Of a DNA stretch of 64,000 bases, positions 37,239 through 46,300 are shown one piece after another. Under the pieces are notes generated by a model. It had not been told where the DNA came from. It saw only the letters and a program-made list of their open reading frames with translations, and searched no databases. The DNA comes from Acidaminococcaceae bacterium (GTDB lineage: Bacteria; Bacillota; Negativicutes; Acidaminococcales; Acidaminococcaceae). Both the position numbers and the translations under genes were made by a program. Where the stretch lies: the NCBI GenBank assembly GCA_944390935.1, contig CALXRU010000006.1:1-64000 (forward strand), in the 5' to 3' direction. The number at the start of each line of letters is the position of its first letter. Within the stretch, counting starts at the first letter, position 1.

Positions 37239-38552
37239 TTATTTTTTCAGCAAATCTTTGTTAAGCAAAAATTTATCAAGCTCGGCAGCCGGTATCGCCG
37301 CTTCGTTCCAGCCCGTACCGTCCTTCATCTTCTGGCAGAACACAAGGTTCTTACCATTATAATACCACGAAGACGGAACTTCCTTACTGAAATCTACTTT
37401 ATCCTCCGCGCCCAGCAGCGCCAGCACCGGCAAAAGGTCGGGGTTCTTCGTATCCAGCACGTCGCCGATATCCAGCACCTTGCCGGTATCCATTGCTATA
37501 TTCAGCGGCAGGCGTTCAAAAATTTCCTCATCGCCCTCGCCCATCACGCCGAAGAACACCAGCGACATCATTTCAGGCCCCGCAAAGGGAGAAGTATAAT
37601 CCAGCTCGCAGCTTGTTGTGCCCAAAGCATCCGCGTAAGGCTGCCATACTTTCTGCAATTCATTGTTAATGGTGTTTTGCAGTTCAGGTTTGCCCTCCAC
37701 CGCCATCAACGGATAAGTGACGCTGCTGCCGTCCAGCACCGCCTGCTGCCTGTATAACATACCGTTGCCAAAGACAAGGTTGCGGCGGAACTCGCCGTTC
37801 TGCACAATCTGCGTGTAAAATTCGCGGTCTAAAAGCTGCCAGCCGTGGTCGTATTCCCAGCTACCTGCAATTTTGGCAAGCACTTCCTCGCCGCCAACGC
37901 CGCTGACATTTTGCAGCGTCGCCAGCCTGTCCCTTGCGCCGTCAGTGCCTTTCACAACAGTTACGCCGCTCATCTGCGCCTGCGGCGCACGGTACGGTTT
38001 TAACAAATTGCCGTTTTCATCGTACAAACCACAGTCAATGTAATAATCCTGTTCGTGCGGCAGCTTTGCCGTTTCAATTTCGCCGCCGATATCAAGCTGC
38101 GCCGTAAAATCCGCCTGATAGGACGCAGTTACATCAACGCCCATGTTGTCGCTGCCGGTGTAAATTTCCTGCACAGCGTCAGGCAATGCCGCGTCGATAA
38201 TGCGCACCTGCATGTTCTGCGCCGCGCCGCTTAAACTGCGCACCACAAGCTGCTCGCCTTTGCCGGTAAAATGCCCCTTCTGCAAAAGGTTGGCATAACC
38301 GCCCTCCAGCGATGGGGTAAAGGCCGTTATCAGCTTGCCGTTTTTATTTTTAACCATTAAAAGCAAATCGCCGTAATAGCTGCTGCCGCTTGTCAGCTGC
38401 GTGCCCCACAGCTCGGCGGTTTCCTGTGTGCCGTCGCCGTCGGTGTCGGCCGCAATGCTTGCCAGGCATACAGGTTCTGCCGCAATGGCAGTGCCGCTGC
38501 CCGCCATCAGCGCAAGCGCCGCCAGCGCACTTAAAAATTTATTGCACTTCAT
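37239..38552 (-). CDS. Secreted protein of unknown function (possible DUF3298/RsiV-like C-terminus)
   Basis: 437 aa with a clear Sec signal peptide (MKCNKFLSALAALALMAGSG, cleavage near AIAAEP). The N-terminal part has an Asp-rich stretch ADTDGDGTQETAELWG, like a calcium-binding or FG-GAP-type loop. The C-terminal part (about residues 280-437: SSVTYPLMAVEGKPELQNTI, ending IPAAELDKFLLNKDLLKK) has the look of DUF3298-type domains seen in RsiV-like proteins, but I am not certain. GGAGG precedes the ATG. Probably exported to the periplasm or cell surface. No operon partner; divergent from the ABC importer. Confidence 0.7.
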   Translation of the reverse strand: MKCNKFLSALAALALMAGSGTAIAAEPVCLASIAADTDGDGTQETAELWGTQLTSGSSYYGDLLLMVKNKNGKLITAFTPSLEGGYANLLQKGHFTGKGEQLVVRSLSGAAQNMQVRIIDAALPDAVQEIYTGSDNMGVDVTASYQADFTAQLDIGGEIETAKLPHEQDYYIDCGLYDENGNLLKPYRAPQAQMSGVTVVKGTDGARDRLATLQNVSGVGGEEVLAKIAGSWEYDHGWQLLDREFYTQIVQNGEFRRNLVFGNGMLYRQQAVLDGSSVTYPLMAVEGKPELQNTINNELQKVWQPYADALGTTSCELDYTSPFAGPEMMSLVFFGVMGEGDEEIFERLPLNIAMDTGKVLDIGDVLDTKNPDLLPVLALLGAEDKVDFSKEVPSSWYYNGKNLVFCQKMKDGTGWNEAAIPAAELDKFLLNKDLLKK

Positions 38553-38776
38553 GTTAAGCCTCCAATTATTTTAGCCTTACAATGTTACAACCTATATTAT
38601 ACCAATACTGCGCAAATAACAAAAGCGCCGATATTGTAAATTTATATACACAAATGCGCCCCGCGGTGAATTTTTTTGCAAAAATAGTGCAAGCGGCGGC
38701 ATTTTGTTGTACAATAACTGATAAGATGTTTACTGCTGAACGATCAGCACCACTAAAGCTGTAAAGGATGATTAAA

Positions 38777-39790
38777 ATGAAAAAATTACTGCTGTTACTT
38801 TCAGCCCTTTGCCTGGCAATACTTATTGCAGGCTGCGGCGGCAGCAAGGATGAAGCTCCCGCTGCCAAAACGCCCGTTAAGCTTGGCATGCTGCGCCTTA
38901 CCAGCAGCGCGCCGCTGTTTATCGCCATGGATAAAGGCTATTTTGCAGAACAGAACATAGAAATTCAGCCCGAATGGTTTGACGCTGCCCACCCGATTGC
39001 CGTTGCCACGGCTTCCAGCAAGGTTGACGTCGGCGCAACCGGCATTACCGCCAGCCTGTTCAACATGGCGGCAGGCGGCCAGCAATTGGCTATCGTTGCC
39101 GATAAGGGACGCGAAGAAAGGGGCTTCCCTTCCTCCGCGCTGGTTGCTTCCGCAGATGCTTACGCTAACGGCTTTACCAGTTTGGAAAGCATTAAAGGCA
39201 AACGCATCGGCATTACGCAGAAGGGTTCTACTTTCCATTATATGCTTGGCCGTATGCTGGAAACCAAAGGCATGAGCCTTGACGACGTGGAACTGGTGCC
39301 GCTGGGCAAAGTAAGCGCCGTAATGGCAGCGCTGGAAGGCAAGCAGATTGACGGCGCTATTTTAAACGAACCCAACATCACCAAAATGGGCAGTGCCGGT
39401 ACCGCCAAACTCATCGTGCAGGTTGGCGACGTTATCCCCTACCAGACCTCCGCGCTGTTCTTCTCGCCTGAATTTATGAAAAACGAAGACGCCAACATCC
39501 GCTTTTTAAAAGCGTACACCAAAGCCTGCAACTATTATTATGACGCCGCTATCGAAAAGAAAGACCCGCAGAAGCTGGACGAAGTTGTCGGCATTATTGC
39601 CAAATACGTTAAAGCACCGGCTGAAGATATTAAACTGGGCCTGCCGTACATTGACCGCGACGGCAAGCTGATGGCCGACGACATTAAAACGCAGATTGAC
39701 TGGTACAGCAGCCACGGCATGATGCAGGGCGAGCTTGACCCTGCAAAGGTTGCCAACACTGCCCTGCTGGAAAAGGCACTGGCAAAGTAA
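38777..39790 (+). CDS. ABC transporter substrate-binding lipoprotein (NitT/TauT type)
   Basis: 337 aa from ATG 38777, chosen because AGGA lies 8 nt upstream; an ATG at 38768 overlaps that site. Lipoprotein signal LLLLLSALCLAILIAGCGGS with lipobox IAGC. The mature part matches SsuA/TauA/ThiY-type binding proteins (VKLGMLRLTSSAPLFIAMDK, GYFAEQNIEIQPEWFDAAHP, VDVGATGITASLFNMAAGGQ). The ligand is likely a small organic anion or a pyrimidine- or sulfonate-like compound, not determinable here. First of a three-gene importer operon; a terminator-like hairpin separates it from the ATPase gene. Confidence 0.88.
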   Translation: MKKLLLLLSALCLAILIAGCGGSKDEAPAAKTPVKLGMLRLTSSAPLFIAMDKGYFAEQNIEIQPEWFDAAHPIAVATASSKVDVGATGITASLFNMAAGGQQLAIVADKGREERGFPSSALVASADAYANGFTSLESIKGKRIGITQKGSTFHYMLGRMLETKGMSLDDVELVPLGKVSAVMAALEGKQIDGAILNEPNITKMGSAGTAKLIVQVGDVIPYQTSALFFSPEFMKNEDANIRFLKAYTKACNYYYDAAIEKKDPQKLDEVVGIIAKYVKAPAEDIKLGLPYIDRDGKLMADDIKTQIDWYSSHGMMQGELDPAKVANTALLEKALAK

Positions 39791-39795
39791 AAGTT

Positions 39796-39826
39796 AAGGG
39801 CGGAGCACATCCGCCCTTTTTATTTT
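39796..39826 (+). terminator. Intercistronic terminator/attenuator in the importer operon
   Basis: AAGGGCGG/CCGCCCTT (39796-39818) with a 7-nt loop followed by a T-run, placed between the binding-protein stop and the ATPase ribosome site. It should allow more binding protein than ATPase and permease. Confidence 0.7.
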
Positions 39827-39836
39827 GGAGGAAAGT

Positions 39837-40625
39837 ATGAAACTTGTCATCGACAACGTGAGCAAAAGTTTTGTAAACCGCAATGGGCAAACGCTGCCTG
39901 TTTTGCAGGATATAAACCTCACCGTCAACGAAGAAGAATTCGTCGCGCTCGTCGGCCCGTCCGGCTGCGGCAAATCCACCCTGCTAAACATTGTGGCGGG
40001 GCTGCTTGCGCCGACAGGCGGCAGCGCTTACTTTACACATCTGCCCGACGGGCATGTGCCGCGCACCGGCATTGTGTTTCAGGAAACAGGGCTGTTCCCG
40101 TGGCGCAGCGTGCATGACAACATCGCCTTTGGGCTGGAAGCAATGGGTGTGCCCAAGGCCGAGCAGAAGGAACGCATTGCTCACTACATCAGCCTTGTAG
40201 GGCTGACGGGTTTTGAAAAGGCACTGCCGCACCATTTAAGCGGCGGTATGCGCCAGCGTGTAGGCATTGCCCGCGCCCTTGTCATCAACCCCGACCTGCT
40301 TTTGATGGACGAGCCGTTTTCCGCGCTGGACGCGCAGACGCGCACCATTATGCAGGAGGAACTGGTAACGCTATGGGATAAAACGCGACTCAGCACGCTG
40401 TACGTTACGCATAACATTCAGGAAGCAGTAATGCTGGCCGACCGCGTGGTGCTGCTTTCGCGCCGCCCGGGCAAAATAAACCAAATCTTAACCATTGCCA
40501 TACCGCGTGCCGAACGCGAACAGACAAAACACGCCGAGCAGATTGCCGAATACATCCGCATCATCTGGGAGCATATCAGCAAAGATGCGCGCGCGGCGCT
40601 GATGGAGGTGGACGGGCATGACTGA
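39837..40625 (+). CDS. ABC transporter ATP-binding protein (SsuB/TauB type)
   Basis: 262 aa from ATG 39837, with GGAGG just upstream. Walker A LVGPSGCGKSTLLNIVAGLL (about residues 38-57), Q-loop IVFQETGLFPWRSV, signature HLSGGMRQRVGIARAL (about 134), Walker B LLMDEPFSALDAQTR, and YVTHNIQEAVMLADRVVLLS with the H-loop. Provides energy for the importer. Overlaps the permease gene by 8 nt. Confidence 0.93.
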   Translation: MKLVIDNVSKSFVNRNGQTLPVLQDINLTVNEEEFVALVGPSGCGKSTLLNIVAGLLAPTGGSAYFTHLPDGHVPRTGIVFQETGLFPWRSVHDNIAFGLEAMGVPKAEQKERIAHYISLVGLTGFEKALPHHLSGGMRQRVGIARALVINPDLLLMDEPFSALDAQTRTIMQEELVTLWDKTRLSTLYVTHNIQEAVMLADRVVLLSRRPGKINQILTIAIPRAEREQTKHAEQIAEYIRIIWEHISKDARAALMEVDGHD

Positions 40626-41406
40626 ATTTAAAATTACCGATAAAATGCACAGCTGGCAGAAAACCTACCCCGCGTGGGTTTCGGTTGCGTCCGTCATCGT
40701 ACTGCTCGTTATCTGGGAGCTTATCTGCCGCAGCGGCGTTGTATCGTCGCTGTTTCTGCCCTCACCTACCGATATTTTAAGCGCCCTGTGGCTGATGCTG
40801 ACCGGCGGCGAAATAAGCACCAGCCTTGCCGCCAGCATGTACCGCATTGCGCTGGGCTTTGTGCTGGGCAGCGTCATCGGGCTTGCCGTCGGGCTTTTCA
40901 CCGGCACGTCGGCGCTGATTGACCGCATCGGCTCACCCATCGTCAACGCGCTGTACCCAATCCCTAAAATCGCACTGCTGCCGCTGTTTATTCTGTGGCT
41001 CGGCATCGGCGAATTAAGCAAAGTAACCATCATCGCGCTGGGCGTGTTCTTCCCCGTGGCAATGAACACTTACAGCGGCGTTAAAAATGTAGACCCGCTG
41101 CTGATTAAAGTAGCCGTCAGTTTTAACGCTACCCGCTGGATGACCTTAAAAAAAGTTGTGCTGCCCGCCGCGCTGCCGATGATTTTTGCCGGTCTGCGTT
41201 TAGCGGCAGGCACGTCGCTTCTGCTCCTCGTCGCCGCCGAAATGATTGCCGCGCAGGAAGGCATCGGCGCGCTGATTTTGCACTACGGCGATTTGATGAT
41301 TACCGACCGTTTAATGGCAGGCGTTATCGTGCTTTCGCTGCTGGGGCTGGTGTTTAACCTGCTTTTGCAGTGGGCGGAAAACCGCGCCATCCCCTGGAAC
41401 AAATAA
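40618..41406 (+). CDS. ABC transporter permease (SsuC/TauC type)
   Basis: 262-aa BPD-type inner-membrane permease with about six hydrophobic segments (VSVASVIVLLVIWELICRSG, LGFVLGSVIGLAVGLFTGTS, ITDRLMAGVIVLSLLGLVFN). The EAA-type cytoplasmic loop is around VSFNATRWMTLKKVVLPAAL (about residues 164-183). Starts within the ATPase gene. Third gene of the importer operon. Confidence 0.92.
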   Translation: MTEFKITDKMHSWQKTYPAWVSVASVIVLLVIWELICRSGVVSSLFLPSPTDILSALWLMLTGGEISTSLAASMYRIALGFVLGSVIGLAVGLFTGTSALIDRIGSPIVNALYPIPKIALLPLFILWLGIGELSKVTIIALGVFFPVAMNTYSGVKNVDPLLIKVAVSFNATRWMTLKKVVLPAALPMIFAGLRLAAGTSLLLLVAAEMIAAQEGIGALILHYGDLMITDRLMAGVIVLSLLGLVFNLLLQWAENRAIPWNK

Positions 41407-41516
41407 TTGTATACATGTATTTTTATGCGGCAGGGCTGAACTTGCCGCCTTTTTATGGTATAATATCGGCATACAATTTTTTGTTTTGTAAATTTTTTAA
41501 GTGAGGAGCTATGACC

Positions 41517-42710
41517 ATGAGAATTTCCGAAAGAGTACAGGAATTAAAACTTTCACCTATCCGCAAGCTGGCGCCCTATGCCGACGCTGCCAAAAAAGCA
41601 GGCAAAAAGGTTTACCACCTCAACATCGGCCAGCCGGATATCGAAACGCCGTCCCAGTTTATGGACGCCATTAAAAACTATCACGACAAGGTTATCGCCT
41701 ACGGCAACAGCAAGGGCGAACCGTTTTTGATTGAAGCTATACAAAAATACTACGCCGAAAAAGGCATGAACTACGAAGCAGGCGATATTTACATCACCAA
41801 CGGCGGCAGCGAGGCGCTGACCTTTACCGTTATGGCGCTGTGCGACCCGGACGACGAAATTATGGTGTTTGAACCGTTCTACGCCAACTACACCACCTTC
41901 GCCACCGAGTTCGGCGCAAAAATCAATGCCGTAACCACCAGCGTTAAAAACGGCTATCACCTGCCCGCGGCAGATGAAATTGAAGCGCACATCACGCTGA
42001 AAACCAAAGCCATTCTTTTAACCAATCCGGGCAACCCGACCGGCGTTGTTTACACCCCGGAAGAAATGGAAACCATTGCCAGACTGGCTGTTAAACACGA
42101 TTTGGCTGTAATTGCCGACGAAGTTTACCGCGAATTTGTATACGACGGCGAATATAAAAGCTTCGGCACCATGCCGGAACTGGACGACAACCTGATTATT
42201 ATCGACTCCGTTTCCAAGCGTTACAGCGCCTGCGGTGCGCGTATCGGCTGCATCATCAGCAAAAATAAGGACTTCTGCCAGCAGATTAACAAATGCTGCC
42301 AGGGCAGGCTGTGCGGCCCGATTTTGGAACAGGTCGGCGCTGCCGCGCTGTACACCACGCCGGTAAGCTATCTGGAAGCAGTAAACAAGGAATACCAGAA
42401 ACGCCGCGACACCATTGCCGCAGGCTTAAAATCCCTGCCGGGCGTAGAAGCCAGCGACCCGAAAGGCGCATTTTATGTAATGGTTAAGTTCCCGGTGGAC
42501 GACGCCGAAAAATTTGCCATCTGGCTGCTTGAAAACTTTGACGTTGACGGTGAAACCGTAATGTTTGCCCCCGGCAACGGCTTTTACAGCACTCCCGGCC
42601 TTGGCGTAAACGAAGCCCGCCTTGCCTATGTTCTCAACTGCGACGACCTGAAACGCGCAATCTACGTTTTAGGCGAAGCACTGAAAGTTTACCCGGGCAG
42701 GACCTGCTGA
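41517..42710 (+). CDS. PLP-dependent aminotransferase, class I/II (AspC-like)
   Basis: 397 aa from ATG 41517 (GAGGAG 8 nt upstream; an ATG two codons earlier is too close). Fold type I signatures: VYHLNIGQPDIETPSQF (about residue 33), LTNPGNPTGVVYTPEEM (about 168), IADEVYREFVYDG (about 198) and the PLP-lysine segment IDSVSKRYSACGARIGCI (about 231), then the substrate-carboxylate region near NEARLAYVL. Probably an aspartate- or aromatic-type aminotransferase; the substrate is not determined. It is 110 nt after the importer genes and may have its own TATAAT-type promoter. Confidence 0.88.
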   Translation: MRISERVQELKLSPIRKLAPYADAAKKAGKKVYHLNIGQPDIETPSQFMDAIKNYHDKVIAYGNSKGEPFLIEAIQKYYAEKGMNYEAGDIYITNGGSEALTFTVMALCDPDDEIMVFEPFYANYTTFATEFGAKINAVTTSVKNGYHLPAADEIEAHITLKTKAILLTNPGNPTGVVYTPEEMETIARLAVKHDLAVIADEVYREFVYDGEYKSFGTMPELDDNLIIIDSVSKRYSACGARIGCIISKNKDFCQQINKCCQGRLCGPILEQVGAAALYTTPVSYLEAVNKEYQKRRDTIAAGLKSLPGVEASDPKGAFYVMVKFPVDDAEKFAIWLLENFDVDGETVMFAPGNGFYSTPGLGVNEARLAYVLNCDDLKRAIYVLGEALKVYPGRTC

Positions 42711-42717
42711 AAAAATA

Positions 42718-42746
42718 AAGCGCCCACCGGTTAAGGCGCGGCGCTT
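42718..42746 (+). terminator. Hairpin after the aminotransferase gene (weak terminator)
   Basis: AAGCGCC and GGCGCTT pair around a 15-nt loop just past the stop codon; the T-rich tract after it is short and interrupted. Confidence 0.45.
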
Positions 42747-42750
42747 AAAT

Positions 42751-42778
42751 TTGACATTTAAACTTAATTTGCTATAAT
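42751..42778 (+). promoter_or_regulatory. Consensus sigma-A promoter of a candidate small RNA
   Basis: TTGACA (42751-42756), 16-nt spacer, TATAAT (42773-42778): both boxes are perfect consensus. No long gene lies downstream on this strand before a strong terminator at 42894. Confidence 0.8.
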
Positions 42779-42784
42779 AAATAT

Positions 42785-42894
42785 AGAAATGCAAATGGTT
42801 GCCGATAGACGGTTAGCCGCAAATTTTATATTAGAATTACAAAAAGTAAACCGCTACAAACTTTGCAGACGCTGTGGCGGTTTACTTGTTTTTA
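42785..42894 (+). ncRNA. Candidate small RNA of about 110 nt
   Basis: Framed by a perfect promoter and a strong intrinsic terminator. An open frame within it (ATG 42789, 43 codons, running past the terminator to a TAA at 42915) has no ribosome site and would be interrupted by the terminator. Its translation contains CRRCGG, which is suggestive of a zinc knuckle remnant. The body contains GGTTGCC and GGTTAGCC blocks. I favour a non-coding RNA, but a short leader transcript or a gene remnant is possible. No known RNA family was recognised. Confidence 0.45.
42844..42894 (+). terminator. Strong terminator of the candidate small RNA
   Basis: AAGTAAACCGCTACA pairs with TGTGGCGGTTTACTT (15 bp, one G-U) around a 14-nt loop, followed by GTTTTTA. 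Confidence 0.85.
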
Positions 42895-42901
42895 CGGGAA
42901 A

Positions 42902-42928
42902 TATAAACCTGTAAAGATACAAAAAGCG
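42902..42928 (+). repeat. 27-bp direct repeat, copy A
   Basis: Identical over 27 bp to 47569-47595 and in the same orientation; it begins TATAAACCTGTAAAGATAC. It runs directly into a terminator hairpin that also matches in structure, though not in sequence, at copy B. Confidence 0.92.
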
Positions 42929-42962
42929 CACTTCTGCAAGTACAGAAATGCGCTTTATTTTT
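42921..42962. terminator. Bidirectional terminator at repeat copy A
   Basis: AAAGCGCA ... TGCGCTTT hairpin with inner CTTCTG/CAGAA-type pairing, flanked by A-rich and T-rich runs on opposite sides. It serves the minus-strand HTH gene and possibly read-through from the left. Confidence 0.78.
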
Positions 42963-43301
42963 TTATTTTCTACTTACAATTAATGATACCGAGGGCTGGC
43001 TGATGTTAAACAAATTTGCCAAAAACAACTGCGAAAGCCCTTCGTCCTTATACAGGCGCAAGATTTCTTCGTTACGTCCTTCGCGATTTTTAAACGGGTG
43101 TACTTCTATTACTTCTTTAGTAATGTTAATTCCGTAATCACGCACGGCAATGACCTTACGTGTACCGTCGCCGTTTTGCAATTTTATTTCCCAGCTGCGC
43201 GCACCGGTTTTATTACGCGGAGTATAAAAGCAAAATTCTATTTCACTGCCGTCGGCGGTAATTTCTTTTAAAATATTATCCGGTAATTTTTCAACTTGCA
43301 T
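42963..43301 (-). CDS. Small protein with C-terminal helix-turn-helix, unknown function
   Basis: 112 aa. The first 75 residues look like a small beta-rich domain (IEFCFYTPRNKTGARSWEIK) with no family I recognise. The C-terminus EEILRLYKDEGLSQLFLANL then FNISQPSVSLIVSRK has the pattern of a helix-turn-helix, as in resolvase or phage-type regulators. AAAGGTG lies upstream of ATG 43301. It is between repeat copy A and the autotransporter on the same strand. It could regulate the autotransporter; this is inference from position. Confidence 0.6.
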   Translation of the reverse strand: MQVEKLPDNILKEITADGSEIEFCFYTPRNKTGARSWEIKLQNGDGTRKVIAVRDYGINITKEVIEVHPFKNREGRNEEILRLYKDEGLSQLFLANLFNISQPSVSLIVSRK

Positions 43302-43394
43302 ATTTCAGAACACCTTTCAAAAATTATGATTTAATATTATACCGTTCTTAAACCAAAAGGGAGCAATGCTCCCTTTTGGTTTATGGCGAAGCCA

Positions 43395-46300
43395 TTAGAA
43401 AGTCCACTGTACACCGGCGTTAATCTGGTAGGTTTCGTCGTTGTCGTTGCCGAAGGATTTTTCAAAATCCATAAACGCATAGCTGTTATTGCTCAATGCC
43501 GTTGCAAAGCCGAAGCCTACATCATACCATGTGCCTTCGTTTTCGTATTCTTCACGCAAAGTACCGGTAATATCCGTCGCCGTTATATCCTGGTCGCCTA
43601 AAAATTCGTGCAGCAGGTCGGCTTTAATGTAAACAGTGCTGTTTTCATTAAGGTCGCGCCCAAGGCGGAAGCCCGCGCGCCCGATTAAGCTGTTAATGCC
43701 GTCAAGGCTTACTTTGGTATCCTGGCTTGTTACATAATCCGCACCCGTTACGCGCGCAAATTGCAACTGTGCCTGCGGCTCAAAGTACCAGCCGCCGCCC
43801 ATGTCGTTCTTTTTGCCGTATTCCGCGCTGGCGCTGAACACATTGTTGCTGTAATCGCCGGTAATATCCACTAAGCTGTCCTTATCGCGGATATCAAAAT
43901 CATTATCAAGGTGTCCCCATTTTAACACATAATCGGTGTAATGGCCTTTGTCGCCCAGCCAGGTGTCATACAGCCACAGGCCATAGCGTTTGGTTTCGCC
44001 TTCACCGATAATGTTGCTGTAACTTGTGCTGCCATCCATGTAGTCAATAGCCATGCCTACGCGGCGTTCGCCGTTGTCGCAGTCCTGCTTAACATCGTAG
44101 CCCATTTCATACATGGTGTTCTGGCTGCGGAACTCGCCGTCCAAACCAATGCGGTCATGGCGCAGACGTACCCACATGCCCTGTTCTTCTTCATTATTAA
44201 AATAACGTGCTTCACCAAGGCGTTTGTTTAACCTGTCCATATAAACAGCGTTTTTATAGTTGGCACGGCTCATATTGATAACGGTTTTACCGCTGTCGGA
44301 TAAGCCTGCATCTTTACTGCTGTCGCGCACAAGGTAAAGGTTCTGGCTGTCGGCAACTGCACCATAAGTATTTTCAATATATTCATCACCCGGTTTTACA
44401 GCACCGGCAGTGCCATTATAATTACCGTTGTCCGTATCAGTTGCATAATCAACATAATCAATGCTGAAACCACTGTTAATTACGCCGCGCCCGCGTACAA
44501 CATAATCATCACCGAAACCTGCGCCTTCTGTTGTTGCCGTTTTGGCAGCTGTTGCAAAACGGATTCTGTCGCCGTCATTTTGAAGTGCATTTAAAACTTC
44601 CTGCTCGTTATTAATGCGCAGGTTCTGCGTACCGGCAGACGAACCGTCATAAATATAAATCATATCACTGCTTGCGTAATTATCAGGGTTAAGATTTACA
44701 ACAAAGGTATTATTGCCTTCAAGTTTACCGATATGCACCGCATAACCGCCCGTACCTTCAGTATAAATATTGCTCTCAAGGTTCTCGTCATTCTGGTTAA
44801 CTTCGCCTACAAGTACAACCGTACCATTGCCGCTTAAATTTGTTACCCAGCTTTGTTCAGTAACGTTCCAAACAGCACCATTGCCAAGTTCCATATTAAC
44901 TTTGCCGCTGGTCATTTTTCCGTTTTCGTCAGTGTTTTCGGTTACAAAAGCACTGTCGAACAAATTGCGGTCGATAGTATTCCAGTTAGTATTATCAGCG
45001 TCTTTGTAATCATCAACGCGGCCTTCAAAATAAGCGCCGTTGCCAAGGTTAAAATTAATTATTGCGCCGTTAGCTGCCTGCACATTACCTCCGGCGACAT
45101 CACCATTTTTGGCAAGGCTTAAAGTGCTTACACCGCTGTTGCCGATAATATTATTATCCGTATCGCTGACAATCATCATGGCTTCCGGCTGTAAGGTGAA
45201 GTTGATTTCCGCACTGTTTGTTGCCTCAACGTCACCGGTAATATCTGCCCAATCGTTAACCTGCAAATTAATTTTACCGCTGTTGGCTGCCACAATGTCG
45301 CCTTTAACATCCAAAGTGCCAATGCCGCTTGCGCCGGATTGAATAATAACGTCCTCATCGCCATCGGCTTTATTTTTAGCATCGGCATACAGGGCTTTTC
45401 CGCCGCCAGCCATGGTGATGGTGTTGTTTTCACCGTTCATGGTAACAACGCTGCCGTATTTGTTGGCAGAAGTGTCTAAAACGGTATCAGTTACTTGATA
45501 AAAAGATCCCCATAAATTTAGATATAACGAGCCATCATAAACTAAATTACCATTCTGTGCTGCGATACCAATAGAATTTTTATTATGCGTTATAATTTCA
45601 ACGTCATTTACATTAACTTCACCATTTTTACCGGCAAAAATACCATATGCCTTTTCATCATCAGCATCATTAATTGAAATTGTAGTTTTACCGATAAGAT
45701 TTACAACGCTTTTTCCTTTTGTCTCTGTACCATATTTGCCCTCTCCCAAATTCGGGACAACGATATCAAATATTTCGGCAGTAGTACCTTTCCATTCAAA
45801 ATACGGAGAAATATCACCTGCATAAACAGCAGCAGGATTATAAATAGCTTTTGAAGGTTGTGTATTACTAGAACCTGGGTCTTCATGATCTAATGAAACG
45901 CTATATAAATTATCAGTTAATTCAACACTTTTGCCGCTAATAGTTATATTAGTAAGTCCTTTCACAGTAAAATTATTACTATTTTCTTTGACATTTTCAG
46001 ATTTTGGTGCAGCTACCACTATACCATTACCATTAACTACATCAGCATTAAAATTCTCATTGATTATTGCTATTGATTCTGGTTCTATTACATTATAGCA
46101 ATCTTCGCTCATAGTAAATGCATTTGAATTAGGAGAATAAATATGAGCAGTATAATTACCTATTTCTAAATGTACAGGAATTTTATCACTACCAGCAGCA
46201 TTATTCGATAAATATATACCACTTCCAGATTGAGTATTGTTACTTAATGTTATTTCAAAATCAGTATAATGCCTTTCTCCATCTTTCTCTTTATATGCTT

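Noticed and set aside
42789-42917. 42-residue peptide frame containing CRRCGG
   Set aside because: No ribosome site, and the frame runs through a strong terminator hairpin; kept only as an alternative to the candidate small RNA.
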